DNA from: Polytrichum commune
Taxonomy: Eukaryota; Streptophyta; Polytrichopsida; Polytrichales; Polytrichaceae
Assembly: GCA_950295325.1 (NCBI GenBank)
Contig: OX485804.1
Location: 37,808,429-37,872,428 of the forward strand
Reading direction: 5' to 3'
DNA length: 64,000 nucleotides
Shown: in pieces, positions 11,864-23,373 of the stretch
Position numbering within the stretch: position 1 is the first letter of the stretch
Layout of the letters: the number at the start of each line of letters is the position of its first letter
The notes under the pieces: generated by a model
Told to the model about the DNA's origin: nothing
What the model saw: the letters and a program-made list of their open reading frames with translations, nothing else
Database searches by the model: none
Position numbers and translations under genes: made by a program

Positions 11864-13965
11864 TGTGAGGCCAAACCCCCCACCCTTAAGCGTCCGTAGT
11901 CCGAGTAGTGGGTTTGGGCTCACATTCCTCCGCGGTATTGGATTTGGACTTGGATGAGTCCATAGTGCAAGGTTCACCCTTCAAGTGGTCTTGGATTTAA
12001 CTGGAATTTCACTTTTAACAACTCAATGTACGATTTCAATACGTATGTGGAGAATGCACAAGTTAACTATGTTATTTTAACCTCCTTATGCTCGGGTGCT
12101 ATTTTGTCTTTGTTTGCTTCTAACGTCCATCCGGCCGCTTTAGCTATACAAGCCCTTAAGGATATCCCTCTCCTAAATGGAGTCCGTGCCGTTGACTCTA
12201 TACTACCACTTGAACTATCACTTGTGTATTCCGTATCGCTACTATAAGAGGTCTCACTTGGTGTCTCCATACCGTACATAAGCCTTTAAGTATTAAGAAA
12301 TACTTATGTGACTTATGTCAATCTCTCCCTCGCACCTTTGGTCTTTGTTTCCTTTGTCTTGCCATCGCGAGAGTGCTCCACATTCTCCATTAATTTGTGC
12401 ACGTGGTTTTATTTTTAAAGAGAGGATGCAAGTGTTAAAAAAAACACTATTCTCTATAGTCAATCTCAAATACATTTACTTGTGAAAGCCACCATAACAC
12501 TAACTAGCATAATGTAACTAACTACTTGTCTATGAGTTAATTAGGTAGGCTATCTACTAAGCTCCTTCATGAACCCATCTCTTTACTTTCTAATTACATA
12601 AACCTAGCTCCTTCATAAACCCAGCTCCTTCATGAACCCAGCTCCTTAGCTTCTAACTAAACAAACCCAGGTCCTTCATAAACCCAGCTCTTTACTTTCT
12701 AACTAAACAAACCCAGCTCCTTCATAAACCCAGCTCCTTCATGAACCCACAACTTTGTAGTTGTAATCCCCAACTACCTCACTAATTATTCAAGCCCTTA
12801 ACTAATCTTCCTACCTAATTTCCCTAATTCTACTAACAACCCCTTTCTAATCACACAATTCTTCTCTAATCCTAAAATCCTAAAATCCTAGAGAGGAGAG
12901 GGGGAGAGAGAATTTCCTAACTTCACTAAGACTAACTAATCCACACAAGTATATTTTTGCACTCATCACAACATCAAGTGCTCAACTCTTAAACATGGAA
13001 CTTGCAACCACGTGTATTCAAAACATGAACTTTAAGTACCACAAATTGGAATCATGAATTAACTTTAAAATCCTTCACGTCAACATTAATTCTACCAAGA
13101 GGTCAAGCCCTCTTCAAGGCTAACAAGCCTTGGCTCTCAAACTAAAAACTAAGCACACACATGTGCTCCAATATGGCTTCCCACACCCACACTTATAACT
13201 CGTGGGGTGCCTTGGAGCACAAAGGAAAGAGAGGATGAGTGAGGGAAGAATGAGGGATTATATAGTAAGCTTGAGGGGATGAGCACCCTCAAGGCTCACG
13301 ATAAGCCCTTGAGATTTCCTCCTACTTAGTAGGCGCCAATCCTATCTTCTAAGCCTTCCTCCCTCAAATGATCAACAAGGATCCTAATTCGAACATTTAA
13401 CTAGCCTTGGCTTTCTACCTACCACACTTTACCAAACTTGGGATGCTTCAACCCAAACTTAGCCTCCTTCGCTTTCCGCCGCCATAACTTTCTCCCCTTA
13501 CTTTCCCAAATCGTCGCTCACCACTTAATTCAAACCACGATGCTTAACTCGTGATTTGATTGGTGCTTTGAGAATTTGCTTATCCTCCACCTTGCATTCT
13601 TCCTTGGGCCTTCCCCATTAAGTGGCCATGATGAGGTGGTCCACTTGTGCGCTCCATGTGATCCTCCATTCATCCCAATTCGAATGCACTTGCCTCTTGA
13701 GTCACTTTGGTTGTCTCCATCCATTTGTACTAGCCTACTCACTAACTACTCAATCCAAGTTCTCCTTACCTATCCTCATTCACTCAAATCCTTCCGAAGG
13801 TAAAAACACAATAACAACTCACATCCTAGCCTCTTACAACATGGTACTTCTAAGACTAACATTTCACTCTTTTTATATTTTTGTGAAGTAACATGCTACT
13901 TCAAAGTGCATCAACTAACGTTTCAAGGGTCTAAGACTAAATGTGGGCACCCTTTTGGGCTCACA
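11864..13965. mobile_element. solo-LTR-like element, 2.1 kb
   Basis: The element opens TGTGAGGCCAAA and closes TTTGGGCTCACA, a short inverted pair with LTR-style TG...CA ends. It is flanked by a 5-bp direct repeat TATGT (11859-11863 and 13966-13970). It interrupts a 23-bp minisatellite unit, so both edges are exact. I found no second LTR copy, no coding frame of note and no primer-binding site, so it fits a solo LTR or a non-coding LTR-type element. The clean duplication suggests moderate to recent age. Family is unassigned. Confidence 0.85.
12555..12760. repeat. minisatellite inside the LTR-like element
   Basis: Eight or so imperfect units of about 20 bp around AACCCAGCTCCTTCATAA, partly interspersed with TTTACTTTCTAACTAAACAA. 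They lie within the 2.1-kb element and were presumably carried in with it. Confidence 0.8.
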
Positions 13966-14175
13966 TATGTTGTGTTATTTTATGTCCCTATGTTGTGCTA
14001 AATAATGTCCCTATGTTGTGCTATTTTATGTCCCTATGTTGTACTAATTAATGTCCCTATGTTGTGCTATTTTATGTCCCTATGTTGTGCTAATTAATGT
14101 CCCTATGTTGTGTTATTTTATGTCCTTATGTTGTGCTATTTAATGTCCCCATGTTATGCTAATTAATGTCCTTAT
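13966..14175. repeat. 23-bp tandem array, right part
   Basis: Continuation of the TATGTTGTGCTATTTTATG array after the LTR-like insertion. It begins with the duplicated TATGT. Confidence 0.9.
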
Positions 14176-14208
14176 GTTCTCCCTAGCTAAGTTCAATTCA
14201 GTGTGTAC

Positions 14209-14404
14209 TGTATACGATGTCTTGTATACGATGTCATGTATACGATGTCCTGTGTGGGATGCACTGTATACGCAGTCCTGTATACGGGGTCATGTATCCG
14301 ATGTACTGTATACGTTGTGATGTATACGTCGTATTGTATCCGATGTCCTATATCCGGCGTCCTATATCCGACGTCCTGTATACGCTGTACTGTATACGCC
14401 GTAC
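14209..14404. repeat. 14 x 14-bp array with phased GTATAC
   Basis: Fourteen consecutive 14-bp units (196 bp) on the model TGTATACGATGTCC. Many units carry substitutions, yet none carries an insertion or deletion. Most units keep the palindrome GTATAC or a one-base variant at the same place. It abuts the end of the 23-bp array region. Confidence 0.9.
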
Positions 14405-14635
14405 AACTCCTGAACGCGTTGTCATCCATACGCGTCCGCGAATGACCGGCACGACCGGTCACCCCGTCGCCGGGCTGCCCTGCACATTTTCAGCAGGTGC
14501 CCCCTATAAGTTCGTGGGGGGGTACTTAACGTCCTCCAATGAAGTCTTCCGGTGTTTGGTGTCTGCGGCAAGCGTTTCTGACGCAGACTGCCTTGCGGCC
14601 ACTGAACGGCCCGCATAAGATTGACTTTCCATCCA
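14405..14635. other. GC-rich unassigned segment with small hairpin
   Basis: More GC-rich than its flanks. A perfect 7-bp stem, GTCTGCG...CGCAGAC, lies near 14560-14590. No gene is recognised. Confidence 0.4.
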
Positions 14636-14968
14636 CTAAGGTAGATGGGTCTTAAATGGTTATTGTTCCCACTAGGCCACTTATCCTAGGATATGGAACA
14701 CACAATTAGTGCGAAATAGTTAACCCAAATTGGTACCATAGCCACAATCCTCGTAAGTTTTAATGTTCACATGAATATCTTGTTCCTTACCAAAGTGAAG
14801 ATCCTCATGCTTTGTAAGTGGTTATCATGTCCTCCTAATTGTGTTCACTATTGAGTTTAGGACGGTTTTCATATTTTGAGCACACAATCCAATTTTATTT
14901 ACTCACATATATTTTTCGGTATTTGTTCTCAGAGCCACACTAAAGTACATACCACTCAAATACAAGTC
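14636..14968 (-). repeat. DR1 dispersed repeat copy
   Basis: DR1 is an unclassified, non-coding repeat of roughly 350-400 bp. Marks in this orientation: AAGGTAGATGGGTCTTAAATG at the left, AGTGAAGATCCTCATG in the middle, TTTTGAGCACACAATCCAAT, and ACCACTCAAATACAAG at the right. I call the reverse complement plus, because several intron copies in the phospholipase D gene read that way. This is one of the fuller copies. Confidence 0.8.
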
Positions 14969-14969
14969 T

Positions 14970-17900
14970 GCAATTCAGACTCAAATAACGAGATTAGGCA
15001 TATCTATTTTAGTACACGTGGGTGTACCAAAAGGGTATTTGATGAAAGTATGTAGTTGGGAGGGGGATTGTTTCACATTTTTTGGTAAAAATAAATAGGG
15101 TACTATGCATTTTGACAAAGAGGTCAAAAAACTTCAAGGCCCCTTTAAGGTTTCTCACAAGGGAAGTTATTTCATTCAAATATACCCCATAAAGTTCATG
15201 TGTGCTAATTTAGCAACCAATACTTCCCCTCCTCATAAGGAGTCATACTTCAACGACTTTGTCAATACAAAGTGATTTATGAGCATGTATCCAAGGAATT
15301 GCTTATATTTTATACATGCAATTGAGACAATAATACATGAATGGGAATATTATGTAGCCTATAATTTGTATGCACATAGTCTCCACTTTGCTATGAAATT
15401 TTTGTATTTATGGGATTTGAAATAAAGGGTCCCGCATGCACATAGCCTCCCCCCCCCCCCCAAATGGAACGTAGGAGAATTGGTTGTTAGGGACTCATTA
15501 TGTCAAATGCACAATTCTTGGACAATCATGACCTTTGAAACTAAACTGAAGAATGCATTGGACAAACATGATCATCAGTTAAAATTGATAAGTAGTAGGG
15601 GAGTACGTACTACACTAAGTATGATATGTCACTTACTATTTGGAATTATGCCATGCTATACATGTTTAATGAAATAAATTTTAACAAAACTATAACAAAC
15701 CAAGAATCCAACAAGACAATGCTTCACCAAGTCCATCTTATAAATAATTGAACATGCCATTGTTTGCATTAGGTCATCAAAGTAACCAACCAAAAAAATG
15801 AATAAACTAAATAATTTAAGTAAAATTTTATTTATTTATTAAGATACTTGGTTGTGTCTCTGAAACAAGTCTTGGAAAAAAGAACCTCAGTAGCAATTTC
15901 ATTTGGGATAAAGATGACATTACTTATGCAGAAATGCTGAGAAATGCAAAACTTGTGTTATAAATGTTTGCACAATGTACTGCTAAGTTGGAAACCAAAT
16001 TAGGTGTCCTTTCAAGAAACAATGAGTTTCTAAAATACTAAAAGGATGATGCCATCAATCAATGGAACCTAGTCACCAGTGGCATCGGTCTAATATTACC
16101 AAGCGGGGAAGATAAACATCTACCACTCAACCGCCACATCTACCTAAATAATTCTTTATTATCCTCAATGAAAATTGATGCCACAGACTCAACTATTTTC
16201 TGAAGCATCCTCACCACATAACCCATTCAACTTGTTCCCAAAAAGCAATTAGTGTTGAGCTTCAAGGACTCCAGCAGGATAACCCAAAACTTCAGAGATT
16301 TGAATACTACTTCACTAGCAAAATCGAACACCGCCCAACTTACACCGGATTGAATCCGAAACTCTTGAATCTTTCTGCACTCGAAGCGCCCATACATGAT
16401 GATGGAAGGTGCCCATCACAAGGCTGGCCAGTGACAGGATCTGCACGTGTTCGGAAATAATGAAGACGTGTAATCCTCTGCCATTACTGCAAAGCGTGTG
16501 TTGCACGTGGCAACCTGAGAATACTAATTCAGCCAAGAGTAGTCGGCCACTAGACTCTCGGTAGATGATGAGATCTTGTAATAAGTGGTTACCAGCCACC
16601 TCACCGATAGCCTGCAACATTCGTGTAGTTGGGGATGACATTATGTCCAAGGTGATCAATTCAAAATGGTGACATGATCTCCACCGCTGCCTCCCATCAC
16701 ACGCCCATGAGTGGTGGCTACCGGTGAAGATTTAATTAAAACCTTTGATGCTGATGAATCACTTGATGCGCTATCATACATATATACATATTGAAAATTT
16801 GTACAATATAGGCTATGTCTTCATGTGCTGCTTGTTATTGTGCCTGGAAAATTAGCTGGAACTCCTAGTTTCTGCTCCTCGGTCCCAGAACAAATGACGT
16901 CTGTCTGTCTCTTTTTCTTGGGAGGAGGAGGGTTGTAAATCGTGCCGCCAGCATCGAGCTCCATGTCTTGATTGGCCATTTCCTTGTATCTCAAATCGTA
17001 CTAATTGACCCTAATGATTGTGTACACTATGATACTTACTCTATGAAATCTCTAAGAAGCTTGTAGAATTCTGTGCCCCTTGCTCAATTGACGATAACAA
17101 AGTATGCAAACTTATCTCAAATTCCACCAAGTACTCCTATCAGCAGCAGGTTTCTAACAAGCGATGTATTAAGACTTACCTTCGATCGGTCGCTCAACAC
17201 ACTCTGCGGATGTCTATTCAAGATCACAATGCGCCTTGGATATCTTTGCAAACACAAATGGTGGATGGTATAGGCTGGTGGACCTCTCTCATCTTACATA
17301 TACAACCCAACACCTTCGTTGTTTACGTGTGTGTAGATGAGTCTGTAGTCTGAGTCTGTCTGCAAGGGCGGGTGCAGACCAACTTCCTTTGGACGTGATG
17401 ACGAAGTAACCTGGTCCACGTCATCTTAAGTTTCAGCTCCTCGTAACGAATCGATTCCGAACTGATCATAAGTTTGTACAACGTATGCATGTAATGTGTG
17501 ATAACGCACACCTGATCAAATGATGCAGACGCTGCATGTGCCGACATGTCGGCCGATGTTGCCGACGCTTTGGAAATTGCACCAACAATGCATGCATGCA
17601 CTTAAATTCCAGGAATTAGCTGGTGAATGTCATGCTTATCCTGCCAAACACAATTATCATCATAATTGACAGGAACTCGGCAATTCTGTGCGCTGTTATA
17701 ATATTAGTACCGACCTGGAAACTTCATGTGGCGTAAAATGGGGTTGTATCAATGGCTAGGGCATGTTTGACGCGGGAGGTCTCCAACAACATAGAGTCAC
17801 TGCAAATGAGTCGACGAGTACTAATTCGCAAGACTTGTTCCGGTCAAATCACTCGCCATGAATGAAACGCAGGTAACAAAATTCGATCGTGCCGGTAAAC

Positions 17901-18300
17901 CGGCGTGTTCAGACAGGATACACCTGCCGACGATGATCCATTTGGGATGTTGCGCCTGCCGGCTAATGTTGTACTTGTCCCACAGGTAGGATCCCAAGTG
18001 TTGCGAACCTCGATCACCGGCACCACGACTCCGTCACGCCCACCGAGCGCAATTTGTGGTGATGAGAACAAAATTAGGCGGCCGCGTCAGCAATTAGTTG
18101 TGGCTCCTCCCGCACCTGCTGCGGAAATGGGCCAGTGCTGAGTGCACCCAACGGCGACGATCGCAGTGCCAGCAACAGCTCTTCGGCCCGGCTGGTGAAT
18201 CTACACTCGCCTCCGGCGTCCAAGAGACTTGGGGTCCATTACATCCCTCAAGAAAACAAAAAGAAAGGGGAAAAAAATAGATATCTCGGTGTAGGCACCG
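14970..18300. other. no supported gene; AT-rich then mixed composition
   Basis: A 13-C run lies at 15449-15461. From 16250 to 18100 the composition is closer to coding, with open stretches on the minus strand (16315-16659 and 17323-17601), but I recognise no domain, start context or splice pattern. These may be remnants of host genes. The rest shows no feature. Confidence 0.4.
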
Positions 18301-18307
18301 ACCGACA

Positions 18308-18545
18308 TGAATTTATACCCCAGCCACACCGGGTCTAGCCAGTCCGGCCGGTGTGGGGGTTGGGGCCGCCCATCCAAGGCAAATGGGACAGTGTTCCAAA
18401 GAACCCGCTCTACAGCCAGACAACCAAGTTCTTTGGGACATTGTCCCATCTGCTCTGGATGAGCGGTCCCAGCTGTCGGGGAGGAGGCACACCGGTCGAG
18501 CTGGTTGGGCACCGACTGGACCCCTCGGTGTGGCCACGCTATGAG
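18308..18545. repeat. long imperfect foldback
   Basis: An inner stem pairs 18381-18404 with 18428-18451, 21 of 24 positions matching in DNA, around a 23-base loop. A second block pairs about 18362-18377 with 18455-18470. Outside, the pattern CCACACCG...CCGGTGTG recurs inverted on both sides, so the whole forms arms of 100 bp or more with gaps. Two of the inner mismatches would be G-U pairs in plus-strand RNA. It could be a small foldback transposon or a hairpin-RNA locus. Confidence 0.75.
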
Positions 18546-19936
18546 TCCATTCGCCCTTTTATGTTCAAGAGCCCTCTTGTTACAAAAGTAGGGTTTATTG
18601 CCTAGCTTATCTTTGTAGTACATGGGCTCAGTTTGGGTAGTTACACTAAACATTGCATTTCGTGTCATAATAATGGTATTTTATATCGCTATGGTAATTT
18701 TCTTATGGCACTTCTTATGAGCAAGTTTACGAGCATTGTCATGGATGATTGAAATTTGGATGAAATCCATGCTAATTAATGACACAAAGTTTGGTGTTTT
18801 CTACATCCTAACAATTCTATAATGGAATATTGTCATGGATGATTGGAGTCTGGATGAAAAATCACTTGGTATGTGAAAATATCTATAATATTGTAAATCT
18901 ATAATGCCAACATTTTTACAAGGAATCACAAATAATGTTAGGTTTGCATTTAGTGTTGGTGACACTACACGGGTGGTTTACAATTAGATTTGAGCAAGAC
19001 AATATTATTGGTGACATTAAATATGATATTTGGTGTAGTTAGTTTTAGGAGTACGCATTTTGTGTGAGGGGATTCATGGATGGGTTCTTGATTGTTATCT
19101 AGCTTGCGCTTATTGAGGACTAGGTATGTGAGGTATTTAATTGTGATATGGTGGATGACTCTTATTGTGTTCTTAATAAGCACATGCATACCCTCTAGTA
19201 TAATTGGTAGACTTTTGACTAGTTTGGAATAATGCACGCATTGTGTGATAACCAAAAAAAACATAACACAACACTTAACTATATGGTCATAAATGCATTT
19301 TATATGTGTGTGTGTGTGTGTGCGCGCGCACCAAATATGAAACATAACAACAAATTTGTGGGAAGAAATCATAATTTCAAGGGAATTTGGAGGATGATGT
19401 CACCACTAGTTTTATCTATATTGGCCAAAATGTTTGGAATTCCCTAAATACTAGTAGTATGCTTTCTCGTGGTTCAATGATGCTTGCATGTATGGAGTTA
19501 TGGACTACAACAGTAGCGTAACCTATAAGAGAGTTGACTTGTTAGCGCCCTCGTGCTCAGCCTGCATTGATGAGGATTATACTTTTCTTTTTTTGATCTT
19601 GATGACTTCCCCTTAACAAGCTATTTCCCCTAAAGTATAAAGTAGTTTCAAGATGGGTCATAAGATGAGATTTGCGAGCTTGTTTAATGGAATATTCATG
19701 AAGCAAATTTTTTGACACAAAGCCAAAGAATATATTCATACAGTTAGATTGTTTAAATTTAAGGTTATGAGTCCAGAAGTGGACTCTTCATATCATATAC
19801 ACACTAATGTAAGTGTAGAAAGGGGTATTGTTTGAGACATTACTGTACATGGTATACATAAGGGAGAAATATTGTTTTTCTCTAGTGTGTAAATATAAGT
19901 AAGCTATTATATTTACGGAAAGTAAAGGTAGATGTG
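18546..19936. other. AT-rich, no gene seen
   Basis: Contains a short duplication around GGATGATTGRARTYTGGATG (near 18740 and 18836) and a (GT)n/(GC)n run at about 19302-19330. No coding or element structure is recognised. Confidence 0.5.
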
Positions 19937-20439
19937 TGTGGGAGCACGCGAACACCAAAATATCCGGATTGGCGGTTTTAAGTGCCTAATCCGGGTTGTC
20001 CGGATGACCCTAGTATCGTCCAGGGATTTTGTGAAGTGTAGGAGGTCTAGAACTCTCCGTACCTGCTTATTTCCTCTTCCTTAGCCAAATTTCCGGAAAC
20101 CCTAGTTTCCGGACTTTTGGTTTTTGGGGACACTCTTAGCCTTTTTCTGGAGGGTGCCTTTCCGGATTGTACCCCTAGGTCCTAATTATAATGCTTACTC
20201 ACCCCTCTACGCCTACCCTCTAGAATAGGTGGTTTCTTCCGGTGAAGACGTCCTTGATAAGATTAGAATCCGGAAGCTCTCTCACAACCAATCCGGATTG
20301 ATCAGGTCCGTCCTGGCAGGTCACGCAGAGAGATCCGGATTGTTTCTTGGGACCGCAGTGACCAGAAGAGTCCGGATTCCAACCGGAGATCTGACTCGAC
20401 GGGATGAGTTGGTGACCCGTACCACTTTCCGGATTGTCC

Positions 20440-20900
20440 CGTCCACCGGTGATGAGACCCCTTCAGAAGATCAGATCAGTCCGGAACCCTTCCGGACCTT
20501 TGCCTAATCCTCCCACGGTTGTCTCACCGGGATGTTACCCAGACATCCGGAACAATGAGGATCTCTTCCTACTACACTCCGGAGGTGGCCTCCAATCCGA
20601 AATCCTTACTGATCCGGACCTTCCCTTCTCCTTCCGACGGATCTGTCCGGCTACCTCTACCTTGGATTCTACTCAATCTGAGCTAACTGGGCGATCCGTA
20701 CCACCATCCGGATAGGTCCGTCTAAGGGCGGTGGGACCTCTTCAGAAGATCAGATTGGCGTAAGTCCGGATCCCTTCCGGATCTCACCCAATCTTCCCAG
20801 CGGCTATCCCACCTAGACGTTACCCAACCCACCGGATTAGTGAGGTTTCCCTCCCACTACACCCAGAGAGGATCTACAAGGCAATAACCGGATCAAATCC
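20440..20900. repeat. 279-bp-spaced tandem duplication
   Basis: CTTCAGAAGATCAGAT occurs at 20461 and again at 20740. The following 130 bp or so are clearly related in both copies (TCCCAS..., GTTACCCA, then CTACAC). It lies in the non-coding part of the 4.1-kb element. Confidence 0.75.
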
Positions 20901-21369
20901 GGGTCTCCTCTCTCATGTCCTATCCGGAACTCCTATCCCTCATACTCTCTCTCTCTCTCCTCCGCTAACAATCTCCGGATCATTCACACAAACATCAATC
21001 AAGAGAAGTCAAGGAGTGAGAAGCAAAGGCATTTATTCGGAGTAGGAGTAATCACAATACAACAAGGGAGAAGGAACCTTTCTCAAGCTCCTTATTCAAC
21101 CTTAAGTAGAGGCTCAAAATCCCTAAACTGAGGGCGGCGGCCCAAGCGGCCGCCGCTTAAGAAAAACCCTAACCACACCCAGTCTCCCGGATTTCCCGGA
21201 TCCAGATCCGGGTTTTCCGCTGACACTTCCAAGGGAAAATTTTATTACTCGTCTTCAAAAACTCCTAAGTCCTACCTGCCTACCTCTATTCTGCCTAACT
21301 AATCTAGCTACTCTCCTAACTAAGAAGACCGGTGCTTCTTCGGAGCCGATCCCTCCTTTGAGTGACTCC

Positions 21370-23373
21370 CTAACCCGCTGACGGCGGATGAGCCCCCTGC
21401 AGCCGCGTGAGCATCCTCCTCATGTTCAGAGACGGAGCAACCTCGTCCTCCGAATCCGCTGCCCTCTCGGTCCGTGGGGTAGCGGTCCCTGGTGTTCCGG
21501 AGACTATCCCTGGGGTTCCGGAAGCTGTCCCCATCCGGATGCTTCGGACTGGAGAAGGATCGCTTCCGGTGCCCTGCTCCGGATTCCGTCCGCCCGAGAT
21601 TGAAGCCGTCCGCGGATCCCTGTTTGAGGCCGCCCTTGAGGGTGGCGGAGGAAAGGGACTCACCATTTGGCAGTCCCGCGGAGACGATGGCAAGGCGTGG
21701 GTCATAGGGGCCTTGCCCCTACTCGGAGTTGCCTCCCGATCAGAAGTCTGGTGCCGGATCGGCGTCCTAGCCCTATCCGGAGTCCGGGACCTATCCGAGT
21801 TCCACGGAACAGGGGACTGGCCCCTTCCGGATCGGACCGACCCGGTGCTCTTCCGCCTCACCTGGGGAGAACGGACCTTTTCCGGAGCCCCTCCGGAACT
21901 ACTAGGCCGAGAGCCGCCTCCCTGCTGGCTGGGTCCTGCAGAGGACGGCGGATTCTGAACCAGGGCTACTTCACCAACCACCTCGTAGAGGGTTCCGGTT
22001 GGTGACCCTGGCGGACCCGGATAGAGCACCCTCCGGGGTGTTCCGCTTGGCGGGACCACCCTCTGGATTTCCGCCAGGAGATCCTTCATCGTCCGTGAAT
22101 ACTTCACGAGGATGGGGAGGGTCTGCCTGGCGGAAGCGGGTTCTCCGGACTCCATCATCCGGTCGTAGAGATGCGCCTTGTTGACGATCTCCGCCGGATG
22201 ACCCACCAGCTCCCGGATCCAGCTGAAGAGCACTGCCTGCTCCGCATGGTACTTCCGGATCTCCTCGCTCTTCTGACTCAACTCCTGAGTCATGGCCGCT
22301 ACCTGTGCGGTGAGGTGGGCGTTCTCCGTCTTGGCCTGCTCCAGCTCCTTCCGGTCCGCCCTCTTTGCCAACTCCCGGAGAATGTTTCCAGGTCCGCAGT
22401 CGTCCAAAGCATGGTTCGCCCCCCTGACGATGTGCTCCAACCGGTAATACTGGGTCTTGAGGTCCTCCATCCCCTCCTGGAACCGTTTGAACGGATTCTG
22501 TGGAAAGTCCCAAGCGGATAGATCCACATTTCGCCATGGGGTCTCCCGGCTGGGTCCGGCTTCCGGATGTTGGTGAGGGGGAGGAGGAGAGAGTGGCCTC
22601 GAGACGGTTGGCGGCGGGCTTCCGGGTGACGAGGGAGGTGCTTCCGGAAGAATAGGGTCGCTGGAGGTCTCCGTCTCGACGTCTCCGGCTTCCGGAAGCA
22701 GCTTGTAGGTGACCTCGTCCGCCGCTATCGTGAGCAGGTCCTCCTCGGCCGTGATGCAGTCGAAATGCTGGTAGAGATGCAAAATGAAGGGGGAGAGGAA
22801 AGAGGGTTTCCGGCCAATATGGGGGAGGGCCCGCCCCACTATTTCCTGGATAATCAGCCCCCAGTTCACAGGCCGGACTCCGGACATGGCACCGAACATC
22901 GTGTTAGCCATGGTAAGGTTAATCCGCTTCGGCTTGTCCGGGTTAAGGATAGGCAGGAGGAATTCCAACACCCTCCTCTCTCTCATGTTCCGGCAGTTCC
23001 CGGGGTGGAAGCCGTCCTTCGGATCCGCGTCCCCTCTAAATTTTCCGGCGAACAAGCCGTCGCGGCGGCCGGCCCATCCTTTTGTAATCCCCCGAGGAAA
23101 CCCGTAGACCCTATTCCAAATGTCCGGAGTCCAGTGTTCCGGATCTCTCCTCTTTGTCCCTAGCCACTGATTTCCTCTCTCAAACTTAAACTCTCGGAGG
23201 GTATCTTCGGCTCGGAGGTTCCAGGGTTTGGCTAGCAACCCCGCGCAGCCCATAACCCGGAGATCCTCCGCGAGCTCCTGTAGCTCCCTATCCTCCCTCG
23301 GAATTGCAGGGATGAGGGCTTTGAGTGGAACCGGGATAGGTTCCCTCTGATCCTCTTCCCGTGCTTCCGGCAT
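21370..23373 (-). CDS. 667-residue protein of the LTR-type element
   Basis: One uninterrupted frame starting MPEAREEDQ. Residues about 1-230 form a Trp/Pro-rich globular part, including MANTMFGAMSGVRPVNWG and LSPFILHLYQHFD. From memory this resembles the putative plant transposon domain seen in plant LTR elements; that match is not certain. A Pro-rich linker follows (about 235-285), then a predicted coiled coil (about 310-385, heptad-like REL/EQA/AQV segments). The C-terminal part is Ser/Pro/Arg-rich with low-complexity repeats. No protease, polymerase or integrase motif is present. The frame is whole. It lies 671 bp in from the 24044 tip, on the minus strand. A structural, gag-like or chromatin-binding role is possible; no function is claimed. 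Confidence 0.65.
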   Translation of the reverse strand: MPEAREEDQREPIPVPLKALIPAIPREDRELQELAEDLRVMGCAGLLAKPWNLRAEDTLREFKFERGNQWLGTKRRDPEHWTPDIWNRVYGFPRGITKGWAGRRDGLFAGKFRGDADPKDGFHPGNCRNMRERRVLEFLLPILNPDKPKRINLTMANTMFGAMSGVRPVNWGLIIQEIVGRALPHIGRKPSFLSPFILHLYQHFDCITAEEDLLTIAADEVTYKLLPEAGDVETETSSDPILPEAPPSSPGSPPPTVSRPLSPPPPHQHPEAGPSRETPWRNVDLSAWDFPQNPFKRFQEGMEDLKTQYYRLEHIVRGANHALDDCGPGNILRELAKRADRKELEQAKTENAHLTAQVAAMTQELSQKSEEIRKYHAEQAVLFSWIRELVGHPAEIVNKAHLYDRMMESGEPASARQTLPILVKYSRTMKDLLAEIQRVVPPSGTPRRVLYPGPPGSPTGTLYEVVGEVALVQNPPSSAGPSQQGGGSRPSSSGGAPEKVRSPQVRRKSTGSVRSGRGQSPVPWNSDRSRTPDRARTPIRHQTSDREATPSRGKAPMTHALPSSPRDCQMVSPFPPPPSRAASNRDPRTASISGGRNPEQGTGSDPSPVRSIRMGTASGTPGIVSGTPGTATPRTERAADSEDEVAPSLNMRRMLTRLQGAHPPSAG

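Noticed and set aside
11357-11899. Overlapping open frames of over 160 codons on both strands in the 24-bp array
   Set aside because: A repeat unit divisible by three keeps frames open automatically. Both strands are equally open and there is no start or splice context, so neither is called a gene.
16315-16659. Minus-strand frame of 114 codons
   Set aside because: Composition is reasonable, but there is no recognised domain, no neighbour exon and no promoter sign.
17844-18071. Sulfatase-like string PNFVLITT on the minus strand
   Set aside because: Only about eight residues resemble a sulfatase N-terminus, a stop follows closely, and no catalytic Cys motif appears. Chance similarity is more likely.
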